DNA of 64,000 bases from Oscillospiraceae bacterium (GTDB taxonomy: Bacteria; Bacillota; Clostridia; Oscillospirales; Ruminococcaceae). Location: assembly GCA_009776305.1 (NCBI GenBank), contig WRLY01000004.1, positions 62,001 through 126,000 of the forward strand, read 5' to 3'. Position numbers and translations under genes: made by a program. The notes under the pieces are model-generated. The model was not told where the DNA came from. It did not search any database and was given only the letters and a program-made list of their open reading frames with translations. Positions 39,974 to 48,849 of this stretch are shown here, one piece after another (position 1 is the stretch's first letter; every line of letters begins with the position of its first letter).

Positions 39974-40535
39974 AGGTTCTTAAAACCCCCTCCGCGATTT
40001 CCCTTCTCGTAGAGCGCATATCCATAGCCTGCTTTTCTATATATCTGTGGGCTTCTTTTTCACTCATGTTCATACAGGATACTAATATTAATTTGGCGCG
40101 GTCAACAATGCGTATATCTTCTATTTTTTGAATTAGCCGCGCATTTTCATTTTGTATTCGTTTTATTCTGCTTTGGGCTGACTTAGCCAACATGAGCGCC
40201 GACCAAAATACAGTCTTATTGACCGGTTTTGAAATTGTCAAAACCCCGTCGCCCTCGCAAACTGCCGATACGGCGTCAAAATATTCATTCTTCACGATAA
40301 GAATAACCTGTGAAACACCTTTTGAGGCAATATATCGCGAAAGGCTTTCCCCTGATTCGTCACGAAGTGGAGCGTTGACCACCAACAAATCAAAATCACG
40401 CTCCAAAATAAGCCTCCGCGCTTCACCGCACGAACGTAAGGCGGAGATTTGCGTAATAGAAGCCGCGCTTAATATATCTGAAAAAAAATCGAAACCTTTT
40501 TCCGTGCTTGAAATTATCAGAGCGCTTTCCATCAC
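39963..40535 (-). CDS. ANTAR-domain RNA-binding antiterminator with degenerate receiver domain (NitR-like)
   Basis: C-terminal ENARLIQKIEDIRIVDRAKLILVSCMNMSEKEAHRYIEKQAMDMRSTRREIAEGVL; N-terminal receiver-like fold. Confidence 0.9.
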   Translation of the reverse strand: MMESALIISSTEKGFDFFSDILSAASITQISALRSCGEARRLILERDFDLLVVNAPLRDESGESLSRYIASKGVSQVILIVKNEYFDAVSAVCEGDGVLTISKPVNKTVFWSALMLAKSAQSRIKRIQNENARLIQKIEDIRIVDRAKLILVSCMNMSEKEAHRYIEKQAMDMRSTRREIAEGVLRTYEN

Positions 40536-40563
40536 ATCACCGCCTTCCCTGATAGTTGTTAAA

Positions 40564-41883
40564 TTAATTACTGTAAAAATATCGCTCTTTGTAAAAATCC
40601 TTTTTACTTTGGGCGGCGGTAAAATCAGCCGCCTCGGTTTTTTTAATTGTGAGATACTTCATAAACAATTCTTCGCCCACAATGCTCTTTATAAAACTAC
40701 TGTTTTCTGCAATAGCAATAGCTTTCTCCAGGCTGTCAGGCAATACGGCAAGGTTTTTAATAACAGCCTCGTCCGCGTTATATAAGTCGGCATCAACAGC
40801 CGCCGGAAGTATTGCATTGTTTTCTATGCCGTCAAGCCCTGCGGCGATAATCAGCGCGAACGAGAGATAGGGGTTTAAAGACGGGTCGGGTGAGCGCAGT
40901 TCCATTCTTACCTTAGAGCCGCTTGCGGCGGGGATTCTGATTAACTGCGAGCGGTTTTGATGTGACCACGACACATATTTAGGCGCGTCAAAATTGCCGA
41001 AACGCTCATAAGAATTGGCAAGCGGGTTTAAAAACAAGGTGATTTCAGGAGTTTTGGCAAGGATTCCGGCAATAAAGCTGTCGGCGATTTTAGAATGTCC
41101 CTCGCCAATCCTTTTAAATATATTAGAGCCGTTTTGCGAGATAGACAGATTTACATGCATACCGCTCCCCGCCGCATCGGCTATGGGCTTTGGCATAAAG
41201 GAAGCGTACAGACCGTTACGGGAGGCAATGGCTTTAACAACTGATTTAAATGTTTGCAGGTTATCGGCGCTTGAAACGGCGTCGCTGAACATAAAGCCGA
41301 TTTCATTTTGCCCCGGACCTTGTTCATGGTGCGAGGTTTCAGGCTTTATGCCCATTTCTTCAAGGGTCAGGCAGATTTCCCGCCGCGTATCCTCCCCACG
41401 GTCAAGAGGCGCAATGTCTAAATACCCGCCTTTATCAAAAGGTATGTCGGTCGGTTCTCCGTTTTCATCGGTTTTGAAAAGATAAAATTCACATTCGGCT
41501 CCGATTTTGCAGACGTAACCCATTTTTTCTGCCCGTTCGACAGCCCGTTTCAGCAATGTCCTGCCGTCATGCAAAAACTCCGAGCTGTCGGGATTCTTTA
41601 CATCGCAATAAAATCGGGCGACCCTGCCGGGTCCCGGTCGCCACGGAAGCACGGCTAACGTCTCAGGCGCGGGGAACAGGAAAAGGTCTGAACGCGTAAT
41701 GTCGCGAAAACCGCGAATCGCGTGAGCGTCAAATGATATGCCGTTTTCAAACGCCGATTGTAATTCATCAGCCATAATTGAAATGTTTTTTTGCTGACCT
41801 AAAATGTCGCAGAAACCCAGCCGTATAAACTTAATATCATTTTCTTTTACAACCTCCAATACTTCATTTGCCGTACTGTTCAT
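40564..41883 (-). CDS. glnA: type I glutamine synthetase family protein
   Basis: FCDILGQQKNI, GAECEFYLF, HHEQGPGQNEIGFMF, AAGSGMHVNLS, SWSHQNRSQLIRIPA. Confidence 0.9.
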   Translation of the reverse strand: MNSTANEVLEVVKENDIKFIRLGFCDILGQQKNISIMADELQSAFENGISFDAHAIRGFRDITRSDLFLFPAPETLAVLPWRPGPGRVARFYCDVKNPDSSEFLHDGRTLLKRAVERAEKMGYVCKIGAECEFYLFKTDENGEPTDIPFDKGGYLDIAPLDRGEDTRREICLTLEEMGIKPETSHHEQGPGQNEIGFMFSDAVSSADNLQTFKSVVKAIASRNGLYASFMPKPIADAAGSGMHVNLSISQNGSNIFKRIGEGHSKIADSFIAGILAKTPEITLFLNPLANSYERFGNFDAPKYVSWSHQNRSQLIRIPAASGSKVRMELRSPDPSLNPYLSFALIIAAGLDGIENNAILPAAVDADLYNADEAVIKNLAVLPDSLEKAIAIAENSSFIKSIVGEELFMKYLTIKKTEAADFTAAQSKKDFYKERYFYSN

Positions 41884-41895
41884 GTGAAATTCCTC

Positions 41896-43716
41896 CTATT
41901 CAACCGTAACACTTTTGGCAAGGTTACGCGGTTTGTCTATATCAAGCCCTTTGTTTGCCGCTACATAATAACTGAATAATTGCAACACTATCACCGACAA
42001 AGACGGCGAAAAAAGCTCGTTACATTCGGGCAGGTCAAATAATTCGCAGTTTGCATTTGAAAATCGGCAGTTCTTCCCGATTAAGACAACCTTTGCCCCC
42101 CTGCTGATGACCTGCTCGGCGTTGCTTATGATTTTGGGGTAGAGCCGCTCACAATTAGCGATTGCGACTACCAGCGTGCCGTCTTCAATTAATGAAATTG
42201 TACCATGTTTAAGCTCTCCGCCCGCGTAGGCTTCCGAGTGAATGTATGAAATCTCCTTGAGTTTCAGCGAGCCCTCCATAGCAATAGCGTAATCTATGTT
42301 TCTGCCGATAAAAAATATGCTTTTATATCCGATACAGGTTGAAGCGTATTTTTGAATTTCATCAACCTTTTCGAGAATAGCGGCTGTTTTTTCGGGCAGG
42401 GCGGCTATTTCTGCCATAAGCTCCCGCTCTGTTTCAGATGTTATTTTCCCGAGTTTAACGGCGAAACTTACGGCTAATATGTAAAGTACCGCAAGTTGAG
42501 CCGAAAAGGCTTTTGTGGTAGCTACTGCGATTTCAGGTCCTGCCGCCGTATATACGCAATAATCCGATTCCTTGGCTATAGTACTGCCGATTACGTTTAC
42601 GATTGCCAATGTATCGGACTTTTTCAGTTTGGCTTCCCGCATGGCGGCTATGGTGTCGGCTGTTTCGCCCGACTGGCTGATTAGAATCACCAGCGTCTTT
42701 TCATCAATAACGGCGTCTTTGTACCTGAATTCACTCGCAAGCTCGGTTTCGATACACGGGAATCTGCAAAGCCTTTCAAAGACATACTTCGCCGCGATTC
42801 CGGCGTTATAGGCAGAGCCGCAGGCGGTGATTACTATTTTATTATAACGCGTAATGTCAAGATTATCAATAACTATTTTATTTTCGCCGTCGTTTCCCGC
42901 AGAGTTTATTGTTTCCCGCAGAATTTTGGGCTGTTCTTTAATTTCCTTTAGCATAAAGTGCGGCTCGCCACCCTTTTCCGCGCTTTCCACGCTCCACGTA
43001 ACAGTTTCTGGAGTTTTTTTAATCGGCTCTTTGTCAATGTTAAAAAACTCTACCTGATTTTTATGTAGCAGGGCGATTTCCTTATCTTCAAGGTAATAAA
43101 TCTTGTTTGTATGTTTCAGTACAGCCGGGATATCCGAGGCTATAAAATTCCCGTGTGCGGCTTCACCAATAATCAGCGGGTTGTCTTTTTTAATTGCGAC
43201 AAGCTTATCCGGTTCGTCATGGCATATTATACCGAGGGCATAAGAACCCTCAAGACGGTTGGATACCTTTATAACTGTTTCTATTATATCGCCCTTATAT
43301 TTATCGTAATAATATTCCGCAAGCTGTGCAATTACCTCGCTGTCTGTTTCGGAAATGAAACTTATGCCTTTTTTTTCAAGTTGTTCTTTTAACTGCTTAT
43401 AATTTTCAATTATGCCGTTATGAACCACCGCGATTTCATTCCGGCTACCCGCGTGAGGGTGAGAATTTATGTCCGACGGTTCGCCGTGGGTAGCCCAACG
43501 GGTATGCCCAATTCCCGAAGAATAATTTACAGATATTCCTGAAACATGCCGTTCCAATTCCGCAAGTCTGCCCTTACGTTTTATGACGTTAATGCCGTCT
43601 CTGCCGTAAACCGCTATCCCGGCAGAGTCATAGCCGCGGTATTCTAATTTTTTTAAGCCCTCAATAATGATGGGAACAGCGCTTTCACTTCCCGTATAGC
43701 CTATAATTCCGCACAT
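41896..43716 (-). CDS. glmS: glutamine-fructose-6-phosphate aminotransferase
   Basis: MCGIIGYTGSESAVPIIIEGLKKLEYRGYDSAGIAV, SIS domains, C-terminal NLAKSVTVE. Confidence 0.98.
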   Translation of the reverse strand: MCGIIGYTGSESAVPIIIEGLKKLEYRGYDSAGIAVYGRDGINVIKRKGRLAELERHVSGISVNYSSGIGHTRWATHGEPSDINSHPHAGSRNEIAVVHNGIIENYKQLKEQLEKKGISFISETDSEVIAQLAEYYYDKYKGDIIETVIKVSNRLEGSYALGIICHDEPDKLVAIKKDNPLIIGEAAHGNFIASDIPAVLKHTNKIYYLEDKEIALLHKNQVEFFNIDKEPIKKTPETVTWSVESAEKGGEPHFMLKEIKEQPKILRETINSAGNDGENKIVIDNLDITRYNKIVITACGSAYNAGIAAKYVFERLCRFPCIETELASEFRYKDAVIDEKTLVILISQSGETADTIAAMREAKLKKSDTLAIVNVIGSTIAKESDYCVYTAAGPEIAVATTKAFSAQLAVLYILAVSFAVKLGKITSETERELMAEIAALPEKTAAILEKVDEIQKYASTCIGYKSIFFIGRNIDYAIAMEGSLKLKEISYIHSEAYAGGELKHGTISLIEDGTLVVAIANCERLYPKIISNAEQVISRGAKVVLIGKNCRFSNANCELFDLPECNELFSPSLSVIVLQLFSYYVAANKGLDIDKPRNLAKSVTVE

Positions 43717-43737
43717 AACGTAGCTCCTCTCGTAACT

Positions 43738-43849
43738 AAAAAACGCTCATCATATAACGCGGCAAGCAATCCGAAACAGCCCCCGCATCATTTGATGAAC
43801 GCCCTTGTTCAACATAATACATTATACCGTAAATTCAGGGATTTGTCAA
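43738..43849 (-). promoter_or_regulatory. glmS-glnA promoter plus hexaloop/terminator attenuator leader
   Basis: TTGACA (43844-43849), N17, TATAAT (43821-43826); TGAAC[AAGGGC]GTTCA hairpin 43796-43811; alternative stem CGTTCATCA (43793-43801)/TGATGAGCG (43744-43752) followed by T6. Confidence 0.75.
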
Positions 43850-43899
43850 TAGTTTTTTGAGCCGCTTTAAAAATTTCAAAAAATTCCAGAAAAAAATTC

Positions 43900-43994
43900 T
43901 TGACAAACAGGCGGATTTGTTGTATAATAATGATTGAAATTGAACAAAGGCGTTCATTATGCGATAGCACCGCTATTTCGTAATGAGCGTCTTT
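43900..43994 (+). promoter_or_regulatory. glt operon promoter plus hexaloop/terminator attenuator leader
   Basis: TTGACA (43900-43905), N17, TATAAT (43923-43928); TGAAC[AAAGGC]GTTCA hairpin 43941-43956; alternative stem AAAGGCGTTCATTA (43946-43959)/TAATGAGCGTCTTT (43981-43994). Confidence 0.78.
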
Positions 43995-44019
43995 TATTTG
44001 TGGTCAGGAGGGTTGCAAT

Positions 44020-45114
44020 ATGCTGCGTGAAGGGCAGGTCAGAATACCGTCCGGATGCGCTATATCGGGCGTTATTAATCAAACCGGCAAACGCATGAGC
44101 GGGGAAAAAATAATTGAATCTATAGCTGTTATGCACGACCGCTCCAACGGGCTCGGCGGCGGTTTTGCGGCTTACGGAATCTATCCCGAATATAAAGATT
44201 TTTACGCCCTGCATATTTTTTATGATTCAACGGCGGTGAGAAAAGAATGTGAGGAATTTTTAGAGCGGCACTTTGATATAATAAACCTTTCAAAAATTCC
44301 GACCAGAAAAATAAAGGAAATAACCGATGAACCTTTAATTTGGCGTTATTTCGTAACTCCGCTTCCCACAAAGCTTGCGGACAGCCAGCTTGATGAGCGT
44401 GCATTTGTGGTAAAGAGCGTGTTCAGAGTAAACACAAGAATTAACGGCGCATACATATTTTCAAGCGGTAAGAATATGGGGGTGTTCAAGGCAGTCGGCT
44501 TTCCGGAAGATGCGGGTCGGTTTTACCGTTTGGAGGAATACGAGGGCTGGTGCTTTACAGCACACGGGCGTTATCCGACAAATACACCGGGCTGGTGGGG
44601 CGGCGCGCACCCTTTTGCACTTTTGGACTATTCGGTCGTCCACAACGGGGAAATATCCTCTTATGACGCCAATCGGCGCGCCATTGAAATGTACGGGTAT
44701 AAATGCACATTGCAAACCGATACCGAGGTAATTACTTATATTATGGATTATCTCCACAGGAAAAAGGCTCTGACTTTTACCGAAATAGCCTCGGTCATTG
44801 CCGCTCCGTTTTGGCAGACGATAGAACGCATGGGAGCAGAGGAACGGGAAATCCATGAATATCTGCGGGTTATGTTTTCAGCGCAACTTATAACCGGACC
44901 TTTTTCAATCCTTGTCGGCTTTGAGGGCGGCTTAATGGCGCTCAACGACAGGCTTAAACTCCGCAGTATGGTGGTCGGGGAGAAAGGTGATTTAGTTTAT
45001 ATCGCGAGTGAAGAGGCTGCCATTCGCGTTATTGAACCGTGCCTTGATACCGTATGGTCGCCCGAGGGCGGCAAGCCTGTTATAATCAACATTGCGGGAG
45101 GTGAGATGGTTTGA
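44020..45114 (+). CDS. glutamate synthase-type class II glutamine amidotransferase subunit
   Basis: MLREGQVRIPSGCAISGVI (likely propeptide before catalytic Cys), GWCFTAHGRYPTNTPGWWGGAHPFALLDYSVVHNGEISSYDANRR. Confidence 0.9.
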   Translation: MLREGQVRIPSGCAISGVINQTGKRMSGEKIIESIAVMHDRSNGLGGGFAAYGIYPEYKDFYALHIFYDSTAVRKECEEFLERHFDIINLSKIPTRKIKEITDEPLIWRYFVTPLPTKLADSQLDERAFVVKSVFRVNTRINGAYIFSSGKNMGVFKAVGFPEDAGRFYRLEEYEGWCFTAHGRYPTNTPGWWGGAHPFALLDYSVVHNGEISSYDANRRAIEMYGYKCTLQTDTEVITYIMDYLHRKKALTFTEIASVIAAPFWQTIERMGAEEREIHEYLRVMFSAQLITGPFSILVGFEGGLMALNDRLKLRSMVVGEKGDLVYIASEEAAIRVIEPCLDTVWSPEGGKPVIINIAGGEMV

Positions 45115-45183
45115 AAAAAAGCTCAAGTGTAAGAGGAGAAAAATTTCACCACTCGCCGGAGCTTGGAGAGGGTGGTATTTAAT
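45111..45183 (+). repeat. intercistronic repeat copy A
   Basis: TTGAAAAAAAGCTCAAGTGTAAGAGGAGAAAAATTTCACCACTCG... similar along its length to two copies at 51818-51962. Confidence 0.85.
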
Positions 45184-46692
45184 ATGGCTGTAAATTTCTT
45201 GTATCCCGTATATGAAGTCGCGAGGAATTATGACCGTTGTATTGCATGCAGGGTTTGCGAACGGCAATGCGCCAATGAAGCGCACGAGTTTCTGACCGGT
45301 GAAAATAAGTTAGTCTGCGACGACGCAAAATGCGTAAACTGCCACCGTTGCGTTGCCCTTTGCCCCACACGCGCACTGAAAATTACCCCAAGCGGCAATA
45401 CATATAAAACCAACGCAAACTGGAGCGGCAAAACCATTGATGAGATTTACAGGCAAGCGGAAAGCGGCGGTGTATTACTGTCAAGCATGGGTAACCCCGA
45501 AAACTATCCGGTCTACTTCGACAAAATTCTGCTGAACGCCTCGCAGGTAACAAACCCGTCCATAGACCCTCTGCGCGAGCCTATGGAAACAAAGGTGTCG
45601 CTCGGTGCGAAACCTGTTAATATAGAGCGTGATGAAACAGGACGCATAAAGAATAATCTGCCGCCGCGTATTTCGTTGTCCATGCCGATTATGTTTTCGG
45701 CAATGAGCTATGGTTCAATCAGCTATAACGCCCACGAAAGCCTTGCCCGCGCCGCCGAAGACCTCGGTATTTTCTACAACACCGGCGAGGGCGGTCTTCA
45801 TGAGGACTTTTATAAATACGGAGCCAATACAATAGTACAGGTTGCGTCGGGGCGGTTCGGGGTTCATCCCGAGTATTTGAACAGCGGCGCGGCAATCGAA
45901 ATCAAAATGGGGCAGGGTGCAAAACCGGGAATCGGTGGGCATTTGCCGGGTGCTAAAATCTTCGGCGACGTTTCCCGCACAAGAATGATTCCCGACGGGA
46001 GCGATGCAATTTCCCCCGCTCCGCACCATGACATTTATTCAATTGAGGATTTACGTCAGCTTGTGTATTCGCTGAAGGAAGCCACGGGTTATAAAAAACC
46101 GGTGATTGTAAAAATCGCCGCTGTCCATAACGTTACCGCTATAGCAAGCGGTATTGCCCGTAGTGGGGCTGATATTATTGCCATTGACGGCTTTCGCGGA
46201 GGGACGGGCGCCGCGCCGACGCGAATCCGCGACCATGTGGGAATACCTATAGAACTTGCCCTTGCGGGTGTTGACAGGCGTTTACGAGATGAGGGTATAC
46301 GCGATAATGTTTCCATAATCGTAAGCGGCAGTATACGTTCCGCCGCCGATGTTGTAAAAGCCGTGGCTCTCGGGGCGGACAGCGTTTATATCGCAACGTC
46401 GGCATTGATTGCACTCGGTTGCCACCTTTGCAGAAGTTGTCACGCAGGTAAATGCAATTGGGGAATCGCGACACAAGTATCTGAACTTGTAAAGCGGCTT
46501 AATCCCGACTTAGGCTATAAACGTCTTGTGAATCTATTAACCGCCTGGCAACATGAAATAAAGGAGATGATGGGCGGCATGGGGATTAACTCCATTGAAA
46601 GCCTGAAAGGAAATCGTCTGATGCTTAGGGGGGTCGGACTAAATGAAAAAGAGCTTGATATTCTCGGCATTAAACACGCGGGCGACGGATAA
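45184..46692 (+). CDS. glutamate synthase FMN/3Fe-4S-type domain subunit with N-terminal ferredoxin domain
   Basis: RCIACRVCERQCANEAHEF, KCVNCHRCVALCPTRALKI, GQGAKPGIGGHLPGAKI, IDGFRGGTGAAPTRIRDHVGIPIELAL. Confidence 0.95.
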   Translation: MAVNFLYPVYEVARNYDRCIACRVCERQCANEAHEFLTGENKLVCDDAKCVNCHRCVALCPTRALKITPSGNTYKTNANWSGKTIDEIYRQAESGGVLLSSMGNPENYPVYFDKILLNASQVTNPSIDPLREPMETKVSLGAKPVNIERDETGRIKNNLPPRISLSMPIMFSAMSYGSISYNAHESLARAAEDLGIFYNTGEGGLHEDFYKYGANTIVQVASGRFGVHPEYLNSGAAIEIKMGQGAKPGIGGHLPGAKIFGDVSRTRMIPDGSDAISPAPHHDIYSIEDLRQLVYSLKEATGYKKPVIVKIAAVHNVTAIASGIARSGADIIAIDGFRGGTGAAPTRIRDHVGIPIELALAGVDRRLRDEGIRDNVSIIVSGSIRSAADVVKAVALGADSVYIATSALIALGCHLCRSCHAGKCNWGIATQVSELVKRLNPDLGYKRLVNLLTAWQHEIKEMMGGMGINSIESLKGNRLMLRGVGLNEKELDILGIKHAGDG

Positions 46693-46717
46693 TGAAAAAC
46701 GAACGGGAGTGAACGGC

Positions 46718-47419
46718 TTGGAAAAGATTTTATACGAGGGAAAGTCTAAAACTATTTGTCAAGGGATTGACGAGAAAAGTTTAATCATTCACTATAAAGA
46801 CGACGCAACGGCGTTCAATGGAGGGAAGAAAGAAAAACTGCCCGGAAAGGGTGCGTTAAACGCGGCAATCTCCCACTTAATATATAAATATCTTGCCGAA
46901 AACGGCATTAAAACCCACTTGCTCAAAGTCATAGACGATACTTCCGCACTTGTAAAAAAAGCCGAAATCGTCATGATTGAGGTGATTGTGAGAAATGTTG
47001 CCGCCGGAGGTTTTTCTGAAAAGTACGGAGTTCCCGAAGGTTCGGCTCTTAAAAACACAGTAGTTGAATTTTGTTTGAAAAGCGATAAGTTGGGCGACCC
47101 TATGATTAATGAGAGCCAGATTACCGCTCTCGGACTTGCAGCGGAAGCTGAATTATCGGCTATGGTTCAGCAATCACTTAAAATTAATCAATTATTGTGT
47201 CGACTGTTCACCCAAGCGAAAATAAGGCTGATTGACTTTAAATTAGAATTCGGAAGATGTGATAATCAGCTTATACTATGTGATGAAATTTCCCCCGATT
47301 CCTGCCGTCTTTGGGATGCGGATACTGGCAAAAAACTTGACAAAGACCGTTTTCGCCGTGATATGGACGGTGTTCTTGACGGTTACAGAGATGTGTTGAG
47401 GAGGCTAAAAAATGTCTGA
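46718..47419 (+). CDS. purC: phosphoribosylaminoimidazole-succinocarboxamide synthase
   Basis: (TTG start) LEKILYEGKSKTICQG, DDATAFNGGKKEKLPGKGALNAAIS, LIDFKLEFGRCDNQLILCDEISPDSCRLWD. Confidence 0.96.
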   Translation: MEKILYEGKSKTICQGIDEKSLIIHYKDDATAFNGGKKEKLPGKGALNAAISHLIYKYLAENGIKTHLLKVIDDTSALVKKAEIVMIEVIVRNVAAGGFSEKYGVPEGSALKNTVVEFCLKSDKLGDPMINESQITALGLAAEAELSAMVQQSLKINQLLCRLFTQAKIRLIDFKLEFGRCDNQLILCDEISPDSCRLWDADTGKKLDKDRFRRDMDGVLDGYRDVLRRLKNV

Positions 47420-48836
47420 CAGCTACGAAAATCCTTTATGTAAACGTTACGCAAGCAAGGAAATGCGGTCGCTCTTTTCCGATGATGTAAAATTTTCCAC
47501 ATGGCGCAAATTATGGGTTGCTCTTGCCGAAAGTCAAAAAGAACTCGGACTTGATATAAGCGCGGAGCAAATAAATGAGATGAAAGCGCATATTAATGAT
47601 ATTAATTATGACGCGGCGGCTGAATTTGAAGCCGAAACCAGGCATGACGTTATGGCGCATATCAAGGCTTACGCTGAGCAATGCCCAAATGCAAAGCCTA
47701 TAATTCACCTCGGCGCAACTTCTTGCTATGTGGGCGACAACGCGGATATTATTATACAGCATTCGGCACTTTTGCATATTAAAAAACTGCTTGTCAACGC
47801 CATAGAGAAACTGTATGTATTTGCCGAAAAATATAAAGCCCTGCCCTGTCTTGCTTTTACCCATTTTCAAGCGGCACAGCCTACTACAGTAGGCAAAAGA
47901 GCGGCTCTGTGGATTCAGGATTTGCTTTTCGACCTTGAACAGCTTGAATTCGCTCTTGAAAATATGAAGTTGCTCGGCTGTAAAGGTACAACCGGTACAC
48001 AAGCGTCATTCTCGGCATTGTTTAACGGCGACCATGAAAAGGTTAAACTGCTTGAAAGTAAGATTGCCGAAAAGCTCAACTTTGATAAAATATATCAGGT
48101 CAGCGGACAGACATATTCAAGAAAAGTCGATTATTACCTGCTTTCGGTATTATCGGGCATTGCACAAAGCGGGTATAAATTCTCAAACGATATTCGGCTT
48201 TTATCAAATCTGAAAGAGGTTGAAGAGCCGTTTGAGGATAAGCAAATCGGTTCAAGTGCGATGGCGTATAAACGAAATCCCATGAGAAGCGAACGCATAG
48301 CCTCCCTTGCCCGCTTTGTGACCGCGACCGCGTTAAATCCCGCCTTGACGGCAAGCGCCCAATGGTTAGAGCGGACATTAGACGATTCGGCAAATCGGCG
48401 CATAGCCATACCTGAAGCTTTTTTGGCGACAGACGGCATACTCTCACTTGTCACAAATATCGCAGGGGGACTTACGGTTTATCCGAAAATGATTGAAAAG
48501 CACTTAAAAGAGGAACTGCCTTTTATGGCGACCGAAAATATTTTAATGTATTGCGTAAAAAAAGGTGGCGACAGGCAGTTACTTCACGAGCGAATACGCC
48601 TCCATTCGGTGGCGGCGGCAACGGCTGCAAAGCAGGGCGGCGAGAATGAGTTAATCGAGTTTATACTTGAAGACGAGACATTTGACATTTCACGGCATGA
48701 ACTGAACCAACTGCTTAACGCCGAAAATTTTACAGGCAGAGCCAAAGAACAAACGGAAGAATTTTTAACAGGTGTAAAAACAATTCTCGAAAAAAATAGG
48801 GAGCTGTTGGGTGCGGATATTGAGATAAAAGTGTAG
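47412..48836 (+). CDS. purB: adenylosuccinate lyase
   Basis: HDVMAHIKAYAEQCPNAKPIIHLGATSCYVGDNAD, QIGSSAMAYKRNPMRSERI. Confidence 0.97.
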   Translation: MSDSYENPLCKRYASKEMRSLFSDDVKFSTWRKLWVALAESQKELGLDISAEQINEMKAHINDINYDAAAEFEAETRHDVMAHIKAYAEQCPNAKPIIHLGATSCYVGDNADIIIQHSALLHIKKLLVNAIEKLYVFAEKYKALPCLAFTHFQAAQPTTVGKRAALWIQDLLFDLEQLEFALENMKLLGCKGTTGTQASFSALFNGDHEKVKLLESKIAEKLNFDKIYQVSGQTYSRKVDYYLLSVLSGIAQSGYKFSNDIRLLSNLKEVEEPFEDKQIGSSAMAYKRNPMRSERIASLARFVTATALNPALTASAQWLERTLDDSANRRIAIPEAFLATDGILSLVTNIAGGLTVYPKMIEKHLKEELPFMATENILMYCVKKGGDRQLLHERIRLHSVAAATAAKQGGENELIEFILEDETFDISRHELNQLLNAENFTGRAKEQTEEFLTGVKTILEKNRELLGADIEIKV

Positions 48837-48849
48837 AGAGGAGATAATC

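Noticed and set aside
40192-40785. 197-aa plus-strand ORF
   Set aside because: Antisense to the ANTAR gene and the glnA 3' end; no RBS or domain support.
43738-43994. T-box or other classical riboswitch upstream of glmS (including a glmS ribozyme)
   Set aside because: The leader is too short and lacks T-box or glmS ribozyme core sequences; the hexaloop/terminator arrangement explains it better.
47511-48002. 163-aa minus-strand ORF
   Set aside because: Antisense to purB.
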